Source: Trichobilharzia szidati (taxonomy: Eukaryota > Platyhelminthes > Trematoda > Strigeidida > Schistosomatidae). From it: DNA of 64,000 nt. Within the stretch, counting starts at the first letter, position 1. Every line of letters starts with the position of its first letter. The notes under the pieces are model-generated. The model had not been told where the DNA came from and searched no databases. It saw only the letters and a program-made list of their open reading frames with translations. Below are positions 23,041 to 33,599 of the stretch, in pieces. The translations under genes were made by a program, and so were the position numbers. The stretch covers positions 18,708,354-18,772,353 of the forward strand of contig OX235272.1 of assembly GCA_944472155.2 (NCBI GenBank), read 5' to 3'.

Positions 23041-23109
23041 ACATTCAACTTATTTTCGACAGTACTGTTTATATTGTTGAGGGAACAACTGTATTCAGTA
23101 CCTTTATGC

Positions 23110-23330
23110 TGATTATTATAATTATTCATTCCTTTTGTTTCGAGTGGAGCATAAATCCGCAGTAGCATGAATGCCGACGGGCTTTCACTTCCGCTTCGCA
23201 TGATATCCTCTATGTTACATTCGGATGCTTAACTTGTTAGGTTTCACTTTCAAGGGCCTGGCTTGTGAATTTGCTTAAGTCTTCTCAGCGGATGTGCAGT
23301 CCGTCTGTATTTCGTTCCGCAAATTTGATC
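23110..23330 (-). mobile_element. RTE-A3 3' end, degenerate
   Basis: The plus strand reads CATTCCTTTTGTTTCGAGTG, then GAGCATAA, the complement of an A-type tail. GGTTTCACTTTCAAG and TGATATCCTC are recognisable from the C-terminal coding. Old copy. Confidence 0.5.
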
Positions 23331-23465
23331 TGACATTCTGCGTAAGGAAGTTAGGAGAATCTGGTATCGGTCAGTCTCTACTCTTGCAATTTTAATTCTT
23401 GTACTCTACCTTTTCTTTTTTATTGTACTACCTAATCTTTTTTGGACTACTTAGGAAAGTAGATT

Positions 23466-26140
23466 ATAATAATAATAATAATCTACTTTATTCCAGAATG
23501 TAATTCTCAGCATTTGTCAAAATATTGCATCTGATTTACTAAAAATATAAATAAAATTAAAAATTAAAACAAAATTAACCAGAGGAATTTGTCCACATTT
23601 ACGATATAAAGTCAAAAATAGTCGAAGCACGAATTGAGATTATTAAATATAATAATAATAATAACACAGTAAGTTTGTTTCAAACGGTATTGTCGATTCA
23701 GTTTGGAAACTTTAGCATGTTATAGATTATTGGGTCTAATGTTCTGTTGATACAGTATAGTGAGGGGAAATACAAAATTAACAGTTATGATACAGCTTAA
23801 ATTATGTCCATACTTATGAAAAAAATAAATAAACAAAACAAAATAGTTGAGAGGATTATAAATATAAGAAATACAATAACCATAAGGTTTGATGCTGTAA
23901 GGGTGGAGGAAATCGTTTATTTAATAGTGCTAAGAAGGTTAGTTAGTTCATGCCTGATACTATTTTCATCACATAAAGTACGTGCAGCGAATTATGGTAT
24001 AGTGGAATTTTTATACTTAGATGTACGTGCATAAATTCTTCCGAAAAGACTTCTTGTTTTACCTGAGGAGAAAGAAGGTTGGAGCTGCGGGTACAGTGGG
24101 TGCTCACAGTCTGACAAAATTCCTTTAGCGAATTTGTTGCATGACATCAAGTGCCTATCGGTGACAATGTCAACGATATGGCCCAATGGGATACCGCTCG
24201 CCCTACTGACAGTCTTCAGAGTTCTACGAAGTATGACATAGTCCTTTTTAAGCAATCCAGGAAAGAATAATGGTGAACAGTAGAGAAGAATAGGTAAAAT
24301 ACACGAGTTGACAAACTGTAAGAGGAGTGGTTGAGTTATGCCTGAGTGCCTTAACTTCTTAATGTAAAAAGTCAAACGAAATATTCTTTTAGAAATCGCT
24401 AAGACATGAGAGAACCAGGATAGGTCAGAAGAAAGAACTAATCCAAGATACTTAACTTCAGATTGGGTTTCTATATCAGTATCATCGATTTTGCAAGTGT
24501 CATAGAAAGCAACGGCTTCATTTAACTTTCGTTTACATCGGAAACTAAAATTAACAGTCTGACATCTGGAAGTATTTGGTTTAAGGCCGTTAGACGAAGA
24601 CCATTTGCTAATTCCTGATAGAAAGTTGTTAATCTTAATGCAGTCAAGCTGAGAGTTAACAGACATTGAAATAGTTAGATCATCGGCATACTTAACAAAG
24701 TTCATTTCATCAGAGTGAGGCAAGTCATGCAAGAAGAAAGAAAACAGAAAAGGAGAAAGGACAGCGCCTTGAGGGACACCAGCCTCAGTAAGCAACGAAG
24801 TGGACGACTTTCCCTGACATGCAGTGTACTGCTTTCTTCCTGAGAAATAAGAATGGAGCCATTTGATAACCCAACAGTCAGTTTGAGTTTCAGCAAGCTT
24901 GTTTAACAAAATGTCCCTAGGTACTGAGTCGAAAGCAGATGTATAATCTAGAAAGGTGCAGCGAACAAATATAGCCCCCTTGTCTAAGCTGGAGACAATG
25001 TTATGATACAAGACGGCAGCTGCATCTAAAGTACTTCTACTGTGTTTGTAGGCGAATTGTTTGGGATCGTTAAAGGCTTTAAGTGAAGGTTGAAGATTAA
25101 GTAAGAGCAACTTTTCCATAGCTTTTAGAAAAGGGGAAGTAATAGCAATGGGTCTAAATTTAAAACATGTCCCAGTAGACGACTTAGGTATAGGTACAAT
25201 TTTAATGTCCTTCCAAATGGCTGGCACGATATTTCTGGAAAAAGATTCGTTAAATATGTCCATGAGAGGATAACACAGGATATCTGCACAATTTTTAAGA
25301 ATAACACTAGGCAAAGCGTCTGGACCCAGGCTACAAGAAGGGTTCAGAGACTGGAGACATTTTAGAACATCATTTGTATTCAGACCAGGGAAGCAGGTTT
25401 CATTAACACTTGTAACACTAGAAAGTTTGGCATTTGTGGAAGAATGTATAAAAGACTTGTTTAGTGTGCAAACATCAAGGGAATAAGGAATACTGTTCAT
25501 CTGCTTACCACCAGTAATTTCTTTGAAAAGTTTCCATATGTTAGACGCATTTTTGCAGGATATGAACTTTTGGTTGTAAATTGAATTCAACCTGTGCATT
25601 TCAGACTTTATTAGGATGTTAATTCTTTTCAAACCAGTATTATCCTTCATTTTATATAACTTTTCTTTTTGTCTGAGAAGCTTTTTAAGTAGGGGGGAGG
25701 AGAAACGGTCAAATCTGATGAAGAGCGTTTCTCTGGGATAACAGGTGTCAAGACAAAATTTGAGATAACTTGTAATATTAGAGATTGTGTCATCAAGAGA
25801 GTTTTCATTAAACAGGTCCCATCTTGTGTGTTGGAGCATGCTCCTGAGGTTCTGAACATTCTCCATAGAGTAACATCCATGTACGGTTTTCTTGGAAAGG
25901 TGTGAAAAATTTCTCTTGTGTAATTTTCCATTAATTTTGGGCGAATCCCGTACAATACAATGATCGGAGTCAAAGAGTGGGGCTCTTTTACGAGCTTCAT
26001 ATATTCCTCAGTCATTTATAAAAGCAAGATCAAGCGAAGTATCCAATCGATTGGGAAAGTTAACGACATTTTCATGACCTAGAAATGTAAGAAAACTGCA
26101 GTCACATGAATTAAAATCACCTGTCACTATAGGCACTAAA
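23466..26140 (-). mobile_element. CR1-B LINE, best-preserved copy
   Basis: The minus strand reads from the end of the APE endonuclease (VTGDFNS, SDHCIV) through a complete RT and C-terminal domain. A 3' UTR follows, ending in GGAATAAAGTAG-type sequence and (ATT)n at 23466-23485. Only two in-frame stops were found across more than 650 codons. The 5' end is cut inside the endonuclease, next to a CR1-B fragment in the opposite orientation. The element moves by target-primed reverse transcription. Confidence 0.9.
23992..25866 (-). CDS. CR1-B reverse transcriptase (ORF2 part), 624 codons open
   Basis: RT domain order: GPDALPSVIL (residues 181-190), FRPIAITS (237-244), motif A FLDYTSAFDSVP (305-316), motif B GVPQGAVLSP (363-372), catalytic YADD (393-396) and KYLGLVLS (472-479). 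A CR1-type C-terminal domain ends at NSTIP. The frame is open upstream of this Met: a TGA at 26008-26010 separates it in frame from the endonuclease end (GDFNS and SDHCIV near 26130-25960). The TAA at the C-terminus replaces the Tyr of IPYLAR, and LCDENSIRHELTNLL follows in frame. All RT catalytic Asp residues are present. It is probably dead from truncation and the two stops. Confidence 0.88.
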   Translation of the reverse strand: MENVQNLRSMLQHTRWDLFNENSLDDTISNITSYLKFCLDTCYPRETLFIRFDRFSSPLLKKLLRQKEKLYKMKDNTGLKRINILIKSEMHRLNSIYNQKFISCKNASNIWKLFKEITGGKQMNSIPYSLDVCTLNKSFIHSSTNAKLSSVTSVNETCFPGLNTNDVLKCLQSLNPSCSLGPDALPSVILKNCADILCYPLMDIFNESFSRNIVPAIWKDIKIVPIPKSSTGTCFKFRPIAITSPFLKAMEKLLLLNLQPSLKAFNDPKQFAYKHSRSTLDAAAVLYHNIVSSLDKGAIFVRCTFLDYTSAFDSVPRDILLNKLAETQTDCWVIKWLHSYFSGRKQYTACQGKSSTSLLTEAGVPQGAVLSPFLFSFFLHDLPHSDEMNFVKYADDLTISMSVNSQLDCIKINNFLSGISKWSSSNGLKPNTSRCQTVNFSFRCKRKLNEAVAFYDTCKIDDTDIETQSEVKYLGLVLSSDLSWFSHVLAISKRIFRLTFYIKKLRHSGITQPLLLQFVNSCILPILLYCSPLFFPGLLKKDYVILRRTLKTVSRASGIPLGHIVDIVTDRHLMSCNKFAKGILSDCEHPLYPQLQPSFSSGKTRSLFGRIYARTSKYKNSTIP

Positions 26141-26154
26141 AGCTGTCAGCAGTG

Positions 26155-26405
26155 TGTCATTTAACCAATTCGTTAATACTATTGTGGACAGACACTTAAA
26201 CTCATGCAAGGAAGTGCCCCCAGAAATAAGCATCCTCTTCATGCACAATTCTTTGACTGCATTTCATTAGATAGGACCACTAGCAGTCATAAAAGATCTT
26301 ATTCTTGGACGACTAAAATACCCTATTTGGCACACATTTTATGTGATGAAGAAAGTGTAAGGCGGAAGATTGTCAGCTTATTGCGAAACACTAAGTATAC
26401 AGCCT
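26155..26405 (+). mobile_element. diverged CR1-B C-terminal fragment
   Basis: The plus-strand KHPLHAQFFDCISLDR, then KIPYLAHILCDEESVRRK, matches the CR1-B C-terminus with many substitutions. It sits head-to-head with the main CR1-B copy. Some AT-rich 3' UTR-like sequence follows to about 26620. Confidence 0.65.
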
Positions 26406-26644
26406 TTCCGATTCCTTCTTTAATGAATATATTTTTGTTATTATTCCTACTTAATTTCATTTCTACATTCATGTTATGTACTGATATTATTACCAATGAC
26501 AATGCCATGTTAATTATTTCCCCCATACTGTGTAACATGAAGGGAAAATCAAGTGTAAGATTGTATTATATGGTGAAAATTCGAAATGACATAAAAATTA
26601 CCATTTAGAATAAGGCCATTATATGCTTGTCACAATCTCTTATT

Positions 26645-26935
26645 GCTTATGCTTTCTTACCTGTGATCTAATCTTCAGTATCAAACAAAGGGTGGGCAGG
26701 TAGGTGTTTACGATAGTCTTCAACAGGCTGATCGAAATGTGTATGGTGACTTGCAAGCTAAGTTTCTGCATCATATTGTTGTAGAAGCACTGACTTGAAT
26801 ATTATTAATGTGAATAATTCATATTTTATTGTCTGTGTTAAGTGTTGTAGATTTTGACGCTGATATCAGATTAATGAACACCTGGCTTACTTTCCTCACC
26901 CTGGATTTGACAGCTTTTCTCTTGTTACTTTAAAT
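26645..26935 (-). mobile_element. RTE-A3 thumb-region fragment
   Basis: Plus-strand GATCTAATCTTCAGTATC, GTCTTCAACAGGCTG and GAATTATTCACATTAATAAT-like blocks correspond, inverted, to LKIRW, LQTFIN and KIRIFNSNV of RTE-A. Strongly decayed. Confidence 0.5.
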
Positions 26936-27480
26936 TTATAATTGCGTAAATATCCTCATTATACAATAGGCTGTAGGTAGGAGAAGTGAGTGGAAATGTA
27001 TCGGGGCTTCATTACTCTAAACAAAGCCTCATACAGTTGAATGAAACGATTAGGTAGTGGACAGCGGATGCTTACTGATATGCCACTCACTTATATTGAA
27101 ATCATAGCTAAAATTAATAACCCAACATGTCATCTTTTGGGGTTCAACTACATACCTGTGTGTATCCGCCATAATACTGTCTGCGTTACGGCTGTTGTAT
27201 GATAAGATTTACGGATTTATAACTGCAGAGTCTGCAAGGAGAAAGTGACTGAAGTCAGTTGTTCCCACTCAGATATTACTTGTCTTTGGCAAAATTTCCA
27301 AACACTGTAACAGATTCTAAATTAACCACTTCACTAAACTGCTATCATTAATTTTGTCGGAATGAATGGAAACACGTGAATTGCTTCGCTTTGAGCTGGG
27401 TAAGTTATTTCAGATTTTAGACTCTTGAATAAAACACTCAATGTTACCTTTTTTAAAGCTTGGTTAGTCACTGTTTATTA
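26936..27480. other. unassigned spacer
   Basis: No recognised element or gene. Confidence 0.4.
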
Positions 27481-28436
27481 ATAATAATAATTTGCTTTAT
27501 TCCAAAACAGTACTTGTGATACAGAATGGAATTCTCAGCATTTTTACTACAGTATTGCATCCAGTTAGTACATTATCAATAAATAGAATTCTACATAGAT
27601 TTAGGAAATCTCAGTTCATTATGACAACAACACATTGGCATGTCGGTAGCAAAGCCAAAGTTGAACAGTGTTTGAAGGTGTTAGAAAAGTAGGTGCTATC
27701 ATATTTACTGGCATAAGCGAGAGAAAGAAACAAAGCAGCACATAACGGAAAAAGGAAAAGAGAGAGAGAAGAGGAAAAGAAAGAAAGAAAATGTTGTACC
27801 TATAAATGATGTGAGTTGGAAAGACGAGATCCAGTTGTCCTACTGACTATTTAATGAATTATAGGTGTCACGTTAAATGCTTTCTTTATCACACAGAACA
27901 CGAGCTAAGTAGGGTATGGGGGAGAGTTGGGAGTGGAGAGGATGGTGTCAGTTAGATAAAATGGATTTGGCCCATTTTTCACATGAGTCCATTTGCCTGT
28001 CAACCAGAATATTAACAAGCTGGTTAAGTGGCACGTCGCTTACCCTGCTGACAACCTTTAACACCCTGCGTAATATGATGTTATAGTCTTTCTTCAGTAC
28101 CCCTGGAGAAACTAAGGGGGAACAATGGAGAATAATAGGCAGAATGCGAGAGTTAAGGAATTTTAGGAGTAAGGGTTGGGTAATACCAGAATGTTTTAAC
28201 TTCTTGATGTAGAAGGTAAGACGGAATATTTTCTTAGAAATCGCCAAGATATGGGACGACCAGGAGAGATCAGCAGATAGAATGACGCCTAGGTATTTAA
28301 TTTCCTTCTTGGTTTCTATTTCAGTGCCATCTATGTTGCATACCTCGTGAGAGCCAACCAGTTTGTTCAGGTCGGATTTATGCCTCAAGGTGAAATTGAC
28401 TGTTTGGCATTTCGTTGGGTTTATGGTAAGACCGTT
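27481..28436 (-). mobile_element. CR1-B copy, post-RT coding to 3' end
   Basis: The minus-strand coding starts just after LNPTKCQTVNF and runs RHKSDLNKLVGSHEV, KYLGVILSADLSW, FRLTFYIKKLKHSG and CEKWAKSILSN (28388-27948). Then a deletion removes part of the C-terminal region (about 27920), and a roughly 400-bp UTR ends in (ATT)n at 27481. Same subfamily as 39.2 and 45 kb. Confidence 0.83.
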
Positions 28437-28865
28437 TTCCTTGGTGCGGTGGGGACGGGGGCGCCTGGAAGAATTTTCTCTCTCATTCTGGTAGTACTCC
28501 CAACTTTAATGTTGAATGAAACAGTTTTGAATCTCAGATTTTTCGTGGACATGCTTTGCTTTAAGATGTCAAATATAAGTAGTTTAGGGGCATCCCGCCA
28601 ATTTAATCTTGACAACTTAAGCACTTTGATTTGAGGGGATTTCTAATTATTCATTTGACTCATATGAATAGTCACCAGTTAGGTGAAAACATAGTTAGGA
28701 TTTGAAATTCGTCTTACTATGATTTTAAAACAGTGCCTATTCAATTTAGCATGAAGGTTAAGTTAAGGGTTTTAGGTGTTTATTATTACAGTATAAGCTT
28801 CACACTTAAGCCATCTAAACTTAGAAATAAAAAAAACAACACTAATTTAGTCTTCAGAATGAATG
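28437..28865. other. unassigned spacer with one short open frame
   Basis: A 67-codon minus frame (28624-28421, SRLNWRDAPKLLIFDILKQS) abuts the truncated CR1-B copy. I do not recognise it. It may be an unfamiliar upstream part of an element, or chance. Confidence 0.35.
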
Positions 28866-29665
28866 GACACGGAACAAAGAGTACTCTTTTCGATAAATTC
28901 ATCATCAGGTTCTACAATTATATATACATTATAATGAATGAACGAATTAGTCTTATGAACAACATTAATGCTGTTTAAATAACATCAAATCAATAATATT
29001 GATAAATTACAGCTGAACAGCATCAACATAAAATAAACTGAATGTCAGAAGGATTATGAAAGATAATAGTACTGAGGGCCAGGGCAGTAGTAGGAGCTGG
29101 ACTTGTTTCTTTTGGACGCAGAGCACTGGTTAATTTAGGCGAATTGCAATAGCCTCTGCTGTTTGGAGCATGCGGTGCTTCGACGATTTTGGTAATTTGT
29201 TAGGCACCCAGTATATTATAGAGAAGGATTCTTCAACGCTGACTGGCTTTGTTACCGGTCTGCACAAGATGGTCAAATATCGAGCTGTTAGTAGTTTTCA
29301 CTACATCTTTACTTAGCCATAGTGGTAGATATTCTCGAACGAGCACGAAAAATCAAGTTCCTAGAGCAACGGCCAATATAACTCGCTCGAGCACAAGCGC
29401 AGTTGAATTGGTAGATACAATTTGAAGTGGCTAGCTAGTCTAGGTACTTCATTTTTTAGTCGAGGTAGCACCATCGGTCGTGTAGAGAATAAGACGTGTA
29501 GTTCACCAGCATTAAAAGTTCTTTGAACTGATTTTCTTAATTTCTTCGTAATTATCTCGCTTCGTATATCGCCCATGAATTGTAGTCGTATATATAAAGG
29601 CTTCTTGTTTACAGACAATGAGCAGTCCTTTTCGGCTTTCTTTGTCATCTTTGTTTCTTGATAAA
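28866..29665 (-). mobile_element. PLE-1c copy: linker, GIY-YIG and terminus
   Basis: The minus strand begins at KKPLYIRLQFMGD and TFNAGELHVLFSTRPM (29648-29361). It then changes frame through the ASYIGRCSRN GIY-YIG core and ends with LQTAEAIAIRL and LCVQKKQVQLLLLPW near 29080. A short UTR leads to the terminus at 28871-28915. It is distinct in sequence from PLE-1a, 1b and 1d. Confidence 0.78.
28871..28915 (-). ncRNA. PLE-1c terminal hammerhead ribozyme candidate
   Basis: This is the most complete hammerhead core in the window. On the minus strand: GAAC (stem I), CTGATGA (box 1), a weak stem II region TGAATTTATC, GAAA (box 2), AAGA-GTAC-TCTT (stem III with A15.1-U16.1 geometry), T as residue 17, and GTTC closing stem I. 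PLEs are known to carry type I hammerheads in their terminal repeats. Stem II is weak, so activity may be low or lost. Confidence 0.55.
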
Positions 29666-30347
29666 TTTGTGAGGATAAACATTTGCAATGACTGACAGTA
29701 TTACAGTTATGCTCGTTTTCTGTGAAGTTCGATGCATAGGATTATGTGCACAATAGGCGTCAAAAACTGTATCACTACGAAATTAACTATGAAGTGGTGT
29801 GTTCAGACGAAAACCACATATAAAAGTTTTCGAAGTCAATCAAATCTTGTCGTGTATATATATTCTGCTTTTTTTCTCCTTAACAGTGAATTACTTCAAT
29901 GAATTTCTTCAGATTGTTTCTTTTACCAGACAGGAAATCAAAAGCTTTCCTAAAGATACTGAAGGTTGCATATTAAACAAGCCTGAATACGCCCGCCCCC
30001 CCTCCACATGGAGAATATTTTGAAGAAGAAACTAAGCATACTGCAGAGGGGAACTGAAGATTACTTATTCTGAAAACAGCTTGTATTCTAGATTCTTATT
30101 TGTTGGGTGGTGACTAGCATTGGAAGCCACAATAGACATTTCCCGCCCATTTGGAACTCGTCAGCTGAATCTCACTGAGACTAGAACCCAGAACGCATCG
30201 TTTCAAACTCCAAAAACTTTATCCACCAGAGGAAGCCTTAATTATTCTTTATTTTGTGGTTCACAGTGGTATGTTGTGCATTTACTGGTTATTCCAGTTA
30301 CCAATTATTTTTAATCATAATTATATGTATTACCAGTTCTCCTAAAT
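29666..30347. other. unassigned spacer with a possible exon-like frame
   Basis: A strong pyrimidine tract and AG end at 29886, followed by about 44 open codons (NYFNEFLQIVSFTRQEIKSF) ending in TGA near 30021. No convincing donor exists and no homology was recognised, so it is not called. Confidence 0.3.
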
Positions 30348-31592
30348 ATTATTATTATTGTTCCCTTGGGTTCCTAGTGGAACATAGGGCTTCAACTGCA
30401 CGTCTCCACTTGCTTCTGTCTTCTGCTGTACTTTTCACCTGCATCCATGTTAATCCATGCTGTTTCAACTCCTCTTCACACGATCTCCTCCATGTCACCC
30501 TTGCACTGACGTCCCACTCGCCGCTTCCCTTTCGGGTTCCACTCGAGCTATGGCCTGACGCGCGATGTCACCCAGCGAGTGCCTCCTCAGCGAGTGAGTG
30601 TCCAATCCATCTCCACTTTCTCCTGGGCGATTGGTTCTTCTTTTGTTTGTTCTCATAGTTTCTTGTTGGTGATTCTTTCCGGCCATCTGATCTTCAGTAT
30701 AGAGCGAAGACAGTTAGTTGTTGATAAAGGTCTGCAACAGGCTGTTGGAAATATTCTTTGTGACCCGCCGCCAAGTTTCTGATCCATCCGTATAGAAGAA
30801 GTGACTGACTTGACGTTTGTATTGAAAATCCGAATTTTGTTGTTGATGCTGAGTTGAGTGACAGTGGAAGATTTCCAGATTGGTTTCAGGTTGATGAATG
30901 TGTTTCTCCCCTTCCCGATTCTCGATTTGACATCCTCGTCCGTTCCACCTGCCTGTAGTTGAGACAATGCTCCCTAGATAAGTGAGTGAATGAAGTAACC
31001 TCTTTCAAATCCCTCCCGTTGATGGTGATTGGCGCTGGATGTTGCTTCTGCTGTTGTTGTTGTTGGTTGGTTATTTTCATCACCTCCGTCTTGTCTATGT
31101 TCACCTGGAGTCCTGTCTTCTCTTGCTGCTTCTTCGACCAGTTTGTCGGTTTTCGCTTGTAAGTCTTCGATTTTGTGTGACATCAAACATAAATCATCCA
31201 CACGCGAAATCCAGGTCTTCTAGGTTCTTCATGTCAGTCCAGGATATCCCTGTCTTCTCGTTTCCCACTGTCTGACGCATAATCCAGTCCAGTCCACCAC
31301 AATTAGGAATATCATTGGTGATAATAAGCACCCTTGTCTGACTCCTGTGTTTACTCCAAAAAACGCCTCGCTGAGTTTTCCGTTGTGGATCACTTGACAT
31401 GTGCCGTTGTCGTACAGCTGTTGAATAAGGTTGATGAATATTTGGGGTACGCCATAGTACTCGAGTAGTTTCCAAATTACTTCGCGGTCAACGCTGTCGA
31501 AGGCCTTCTCAAAGTCTATAAAGTTGAGGTAGAGGTTTGATTGCCATTCCATGCTTTGTTCGATGATGATGCGTAGAGTTGCAATTTAGTTG
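30348..31592 (-). mobile_element. RTE-A1 copy, RT to 3' end
   Basis: The minus strand starts shortly before NLYLNFIDFEKAFDSVDREV and carries the whole palm, the DFACVDD catalytic block, KIEDLQAKTDKL, a Gln tract and the thumb. It ends in TATGTTCCACTAGGAACC and (AAT)n at 30348. A one-base gain in a run of T (SEAFFGV) and another shift after VVDW break the frame. It is the most complete A1 copy here. Confidence 0.86.
31229..31552 (-). pseudogene. RTE-A1 reverse transcriptase fragment
   Basis: 107 codons. LNFIDFEKAFDSVDREVIW (about residues 8-26) is motif A, and NTGVRQGCLLSPMIFLIVV (about 72-90) is motif B. After VVDW the reading frame slips, and IMRQTVGNEKTGISW with the DD motif lies one base over. 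No start codon of its own; the endonuclease is absent. Confidence 0.8.
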
Positions 31593-31875
31593 ATTCAGTG
31601 ATCAGAACTCAACCAGTTCGGATACACTACTGAGGTACCTGACTCCTAATAGGTAAAATGTTTACCTAGTGTTTACATACTATGATCTAACTGGTTGGTT
31701 GATGTGACTGGTTTTTAATCAGTATCTAACATTTGTGCTTGTTTTATTAATGTCATTTATGAATTCATGCTGATCATATACTGTGATCTAAATAATTTGC
31801 GTTTCCGAATGATATTATGGAGAAAAATTATCATAACGAACTAGGTAATTTACTTATTCTGTTCTATGATTATAT
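31593..31875. other. unassigned spacer
   Basis: Nothing recognised. Confidence 0.4.
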
Positions 31876-33158
31876 AATAAAGTAATAATAATAATAATTT
31901 ACTTTATTCCAAAAACAGTACTTGTGATACAGAATGGAATTTTCAGCATTAATCACAATATTTGCATCTAATTTCCTCAAATTATAAATAAAATTAATCA
32001 CACAGAAAATTTTCCACATTTACAATAGGGGTAATGTCAAAAACATGCAGCGTATAAAGTGGAAATATAATAATAATGATAACAGCTAAGGTAATAATAA
32101 TAATACAAGTGAAAATTGCCGTGGGCTTGTTTCACACAGTATTGTCGATGCGGTATACAAATCCTTGCATGATTAAAAATATTGAATATGATGTTCTCTT
32201 TACATGATATGGTGAGGGGAAAAACAAAGATTACAGCAGTCATAGAGATAAGTTGGTGTTTGCAGTTATGAAAGTGAAATCAAAGAAGCAACAGGACCAT
32301 AAATATAATAGAAATAATAAAAGTAAAACTTGAAGGTATATAAAGATGGATGGAGGAGATTGTTTATCTACTAGATGAAAAAAGGTTAGTCAATTCTTGC
32401 CTGACACTATTTTCATCACATAAAATACGTGCCAAGTATGGTATCATAGAATTTTTATACTTAGACGTGTGAGCATACAGTTTTCTGAAGTTACTTCTTG
32501 TTCTACCTGAGGAGATGCAAGGTGAAAGCTGAGGGTGAAGTGGATGCTCCAAGTCAGACAAAATCCCTTTAGCAAATTTACTGCACGAAGTCAAGTGCCT
32601 ATCGACAACGACGTTAACTATGTAGTCCACTGGGACACCACTCATCCTACTGACAGTCTTCAGCATTCTACGAATTGTGACATAGTCCTTTTTAAGCAAA
32701 CCAGGAAAGAATAAGGGTGAACAATAAAGAAGAATAGGTAGGATGCAAGAGTTTATGAACTGTAAGAGGAGGGAGGGGTTGAGTTATACCCGAGTGCCTT
32801 AACTTCTTAATGTAAAATGTCAGGCGGAATATTTTACTGGAGATCGCTGAGACATGGGAAGACCAGGAAAGATCAGAAGAGAGAATAAGTCCAAGATACT
32901 TAATTTCTGATTTAATTCCTATATCATTGTCATCAATCTTACAACTGTCATGAGAATCGACGGCTTCTTTTAACTGTCGTTTACATCTTAAGCTGAAATT
33001 AACAGTTTGACATTTAGAAGGATTCAGTTTAAGACCGTTAGACTCAGACCATTTACTGACTCCCGACAGAAAGCTATTTATTTTGGTACAATCTAGCTGG
33101 GAGTTAACAGCCATTGAAACTGTTAAATCATCAACGTACTTCACAAAGTTTATATGAA
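31876..33158 (-). mobile_element. CR1-B copy, from YVDD to 3' end
   Basis: The minus strand starts exactly at KYVDDLTVSM (YADD changed to YVDD). Coding continues with SKWSESNGLKLNPSKC, KYLGLILSSDLSW and LLKKDYVTIRRM, ending ILCDENSVRQELTNL (32364). One frameshift lies near 32.78 kb, where GGA/GGG runs are expanded. The 3' UTR resembles those at 23.5 and 42.9 kb. Confidence 0.85.
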
Positions 33159-33599
33159 CTGTATGAGCAATTAAGTCCCTTGGTGTGAATACTATTCGGA
33201 TAAATGTAGTATGGAACTGTAATGTGAGGAATGAATTTTTTACAATCTTCCAAAATCATATGACGGATTCAATCAAGTAAGTAAGTAAGTACGTACTTTT
33301 TACTTGGTAATTCAGTATGGGTTCCAGAGGTGTTATATGATATTCTTGCAAGTTTTAATACACGAAATGTTGTGCACCTTCGGGCTGAGTACCAGTTGAT
33401 TATAAAATAACATTGAAAACTGATCAGAATGTATTACAAGTTACTACAGTGTTAATTTCAAGGTTTCTTGAAGTCGCCATTTCAGAAGTTACTGACACTA
33501 TCCATTCTTTCAAAATGTACTCATGGGATAATTCACCAGAGAAGTAGTTCTCTAATGTTAATTTCAACAGTTTGTAAAGGCCAAGCATACATCTGAGAT
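33159..33599. other. spacer between head-to-head CR1-B copies
   Basis: About 440 bp with no recognised element; AAGT repeats occur at about 33276-33292. Confidence 0.4.

Noticed and set aside
29887..30021. Exon after a strong pyrimidine tract
   Set aside because: No donor site follows within the open frame and the peptide is not recognisable; strong acceptor-like tracts are common in T-rich DNA.
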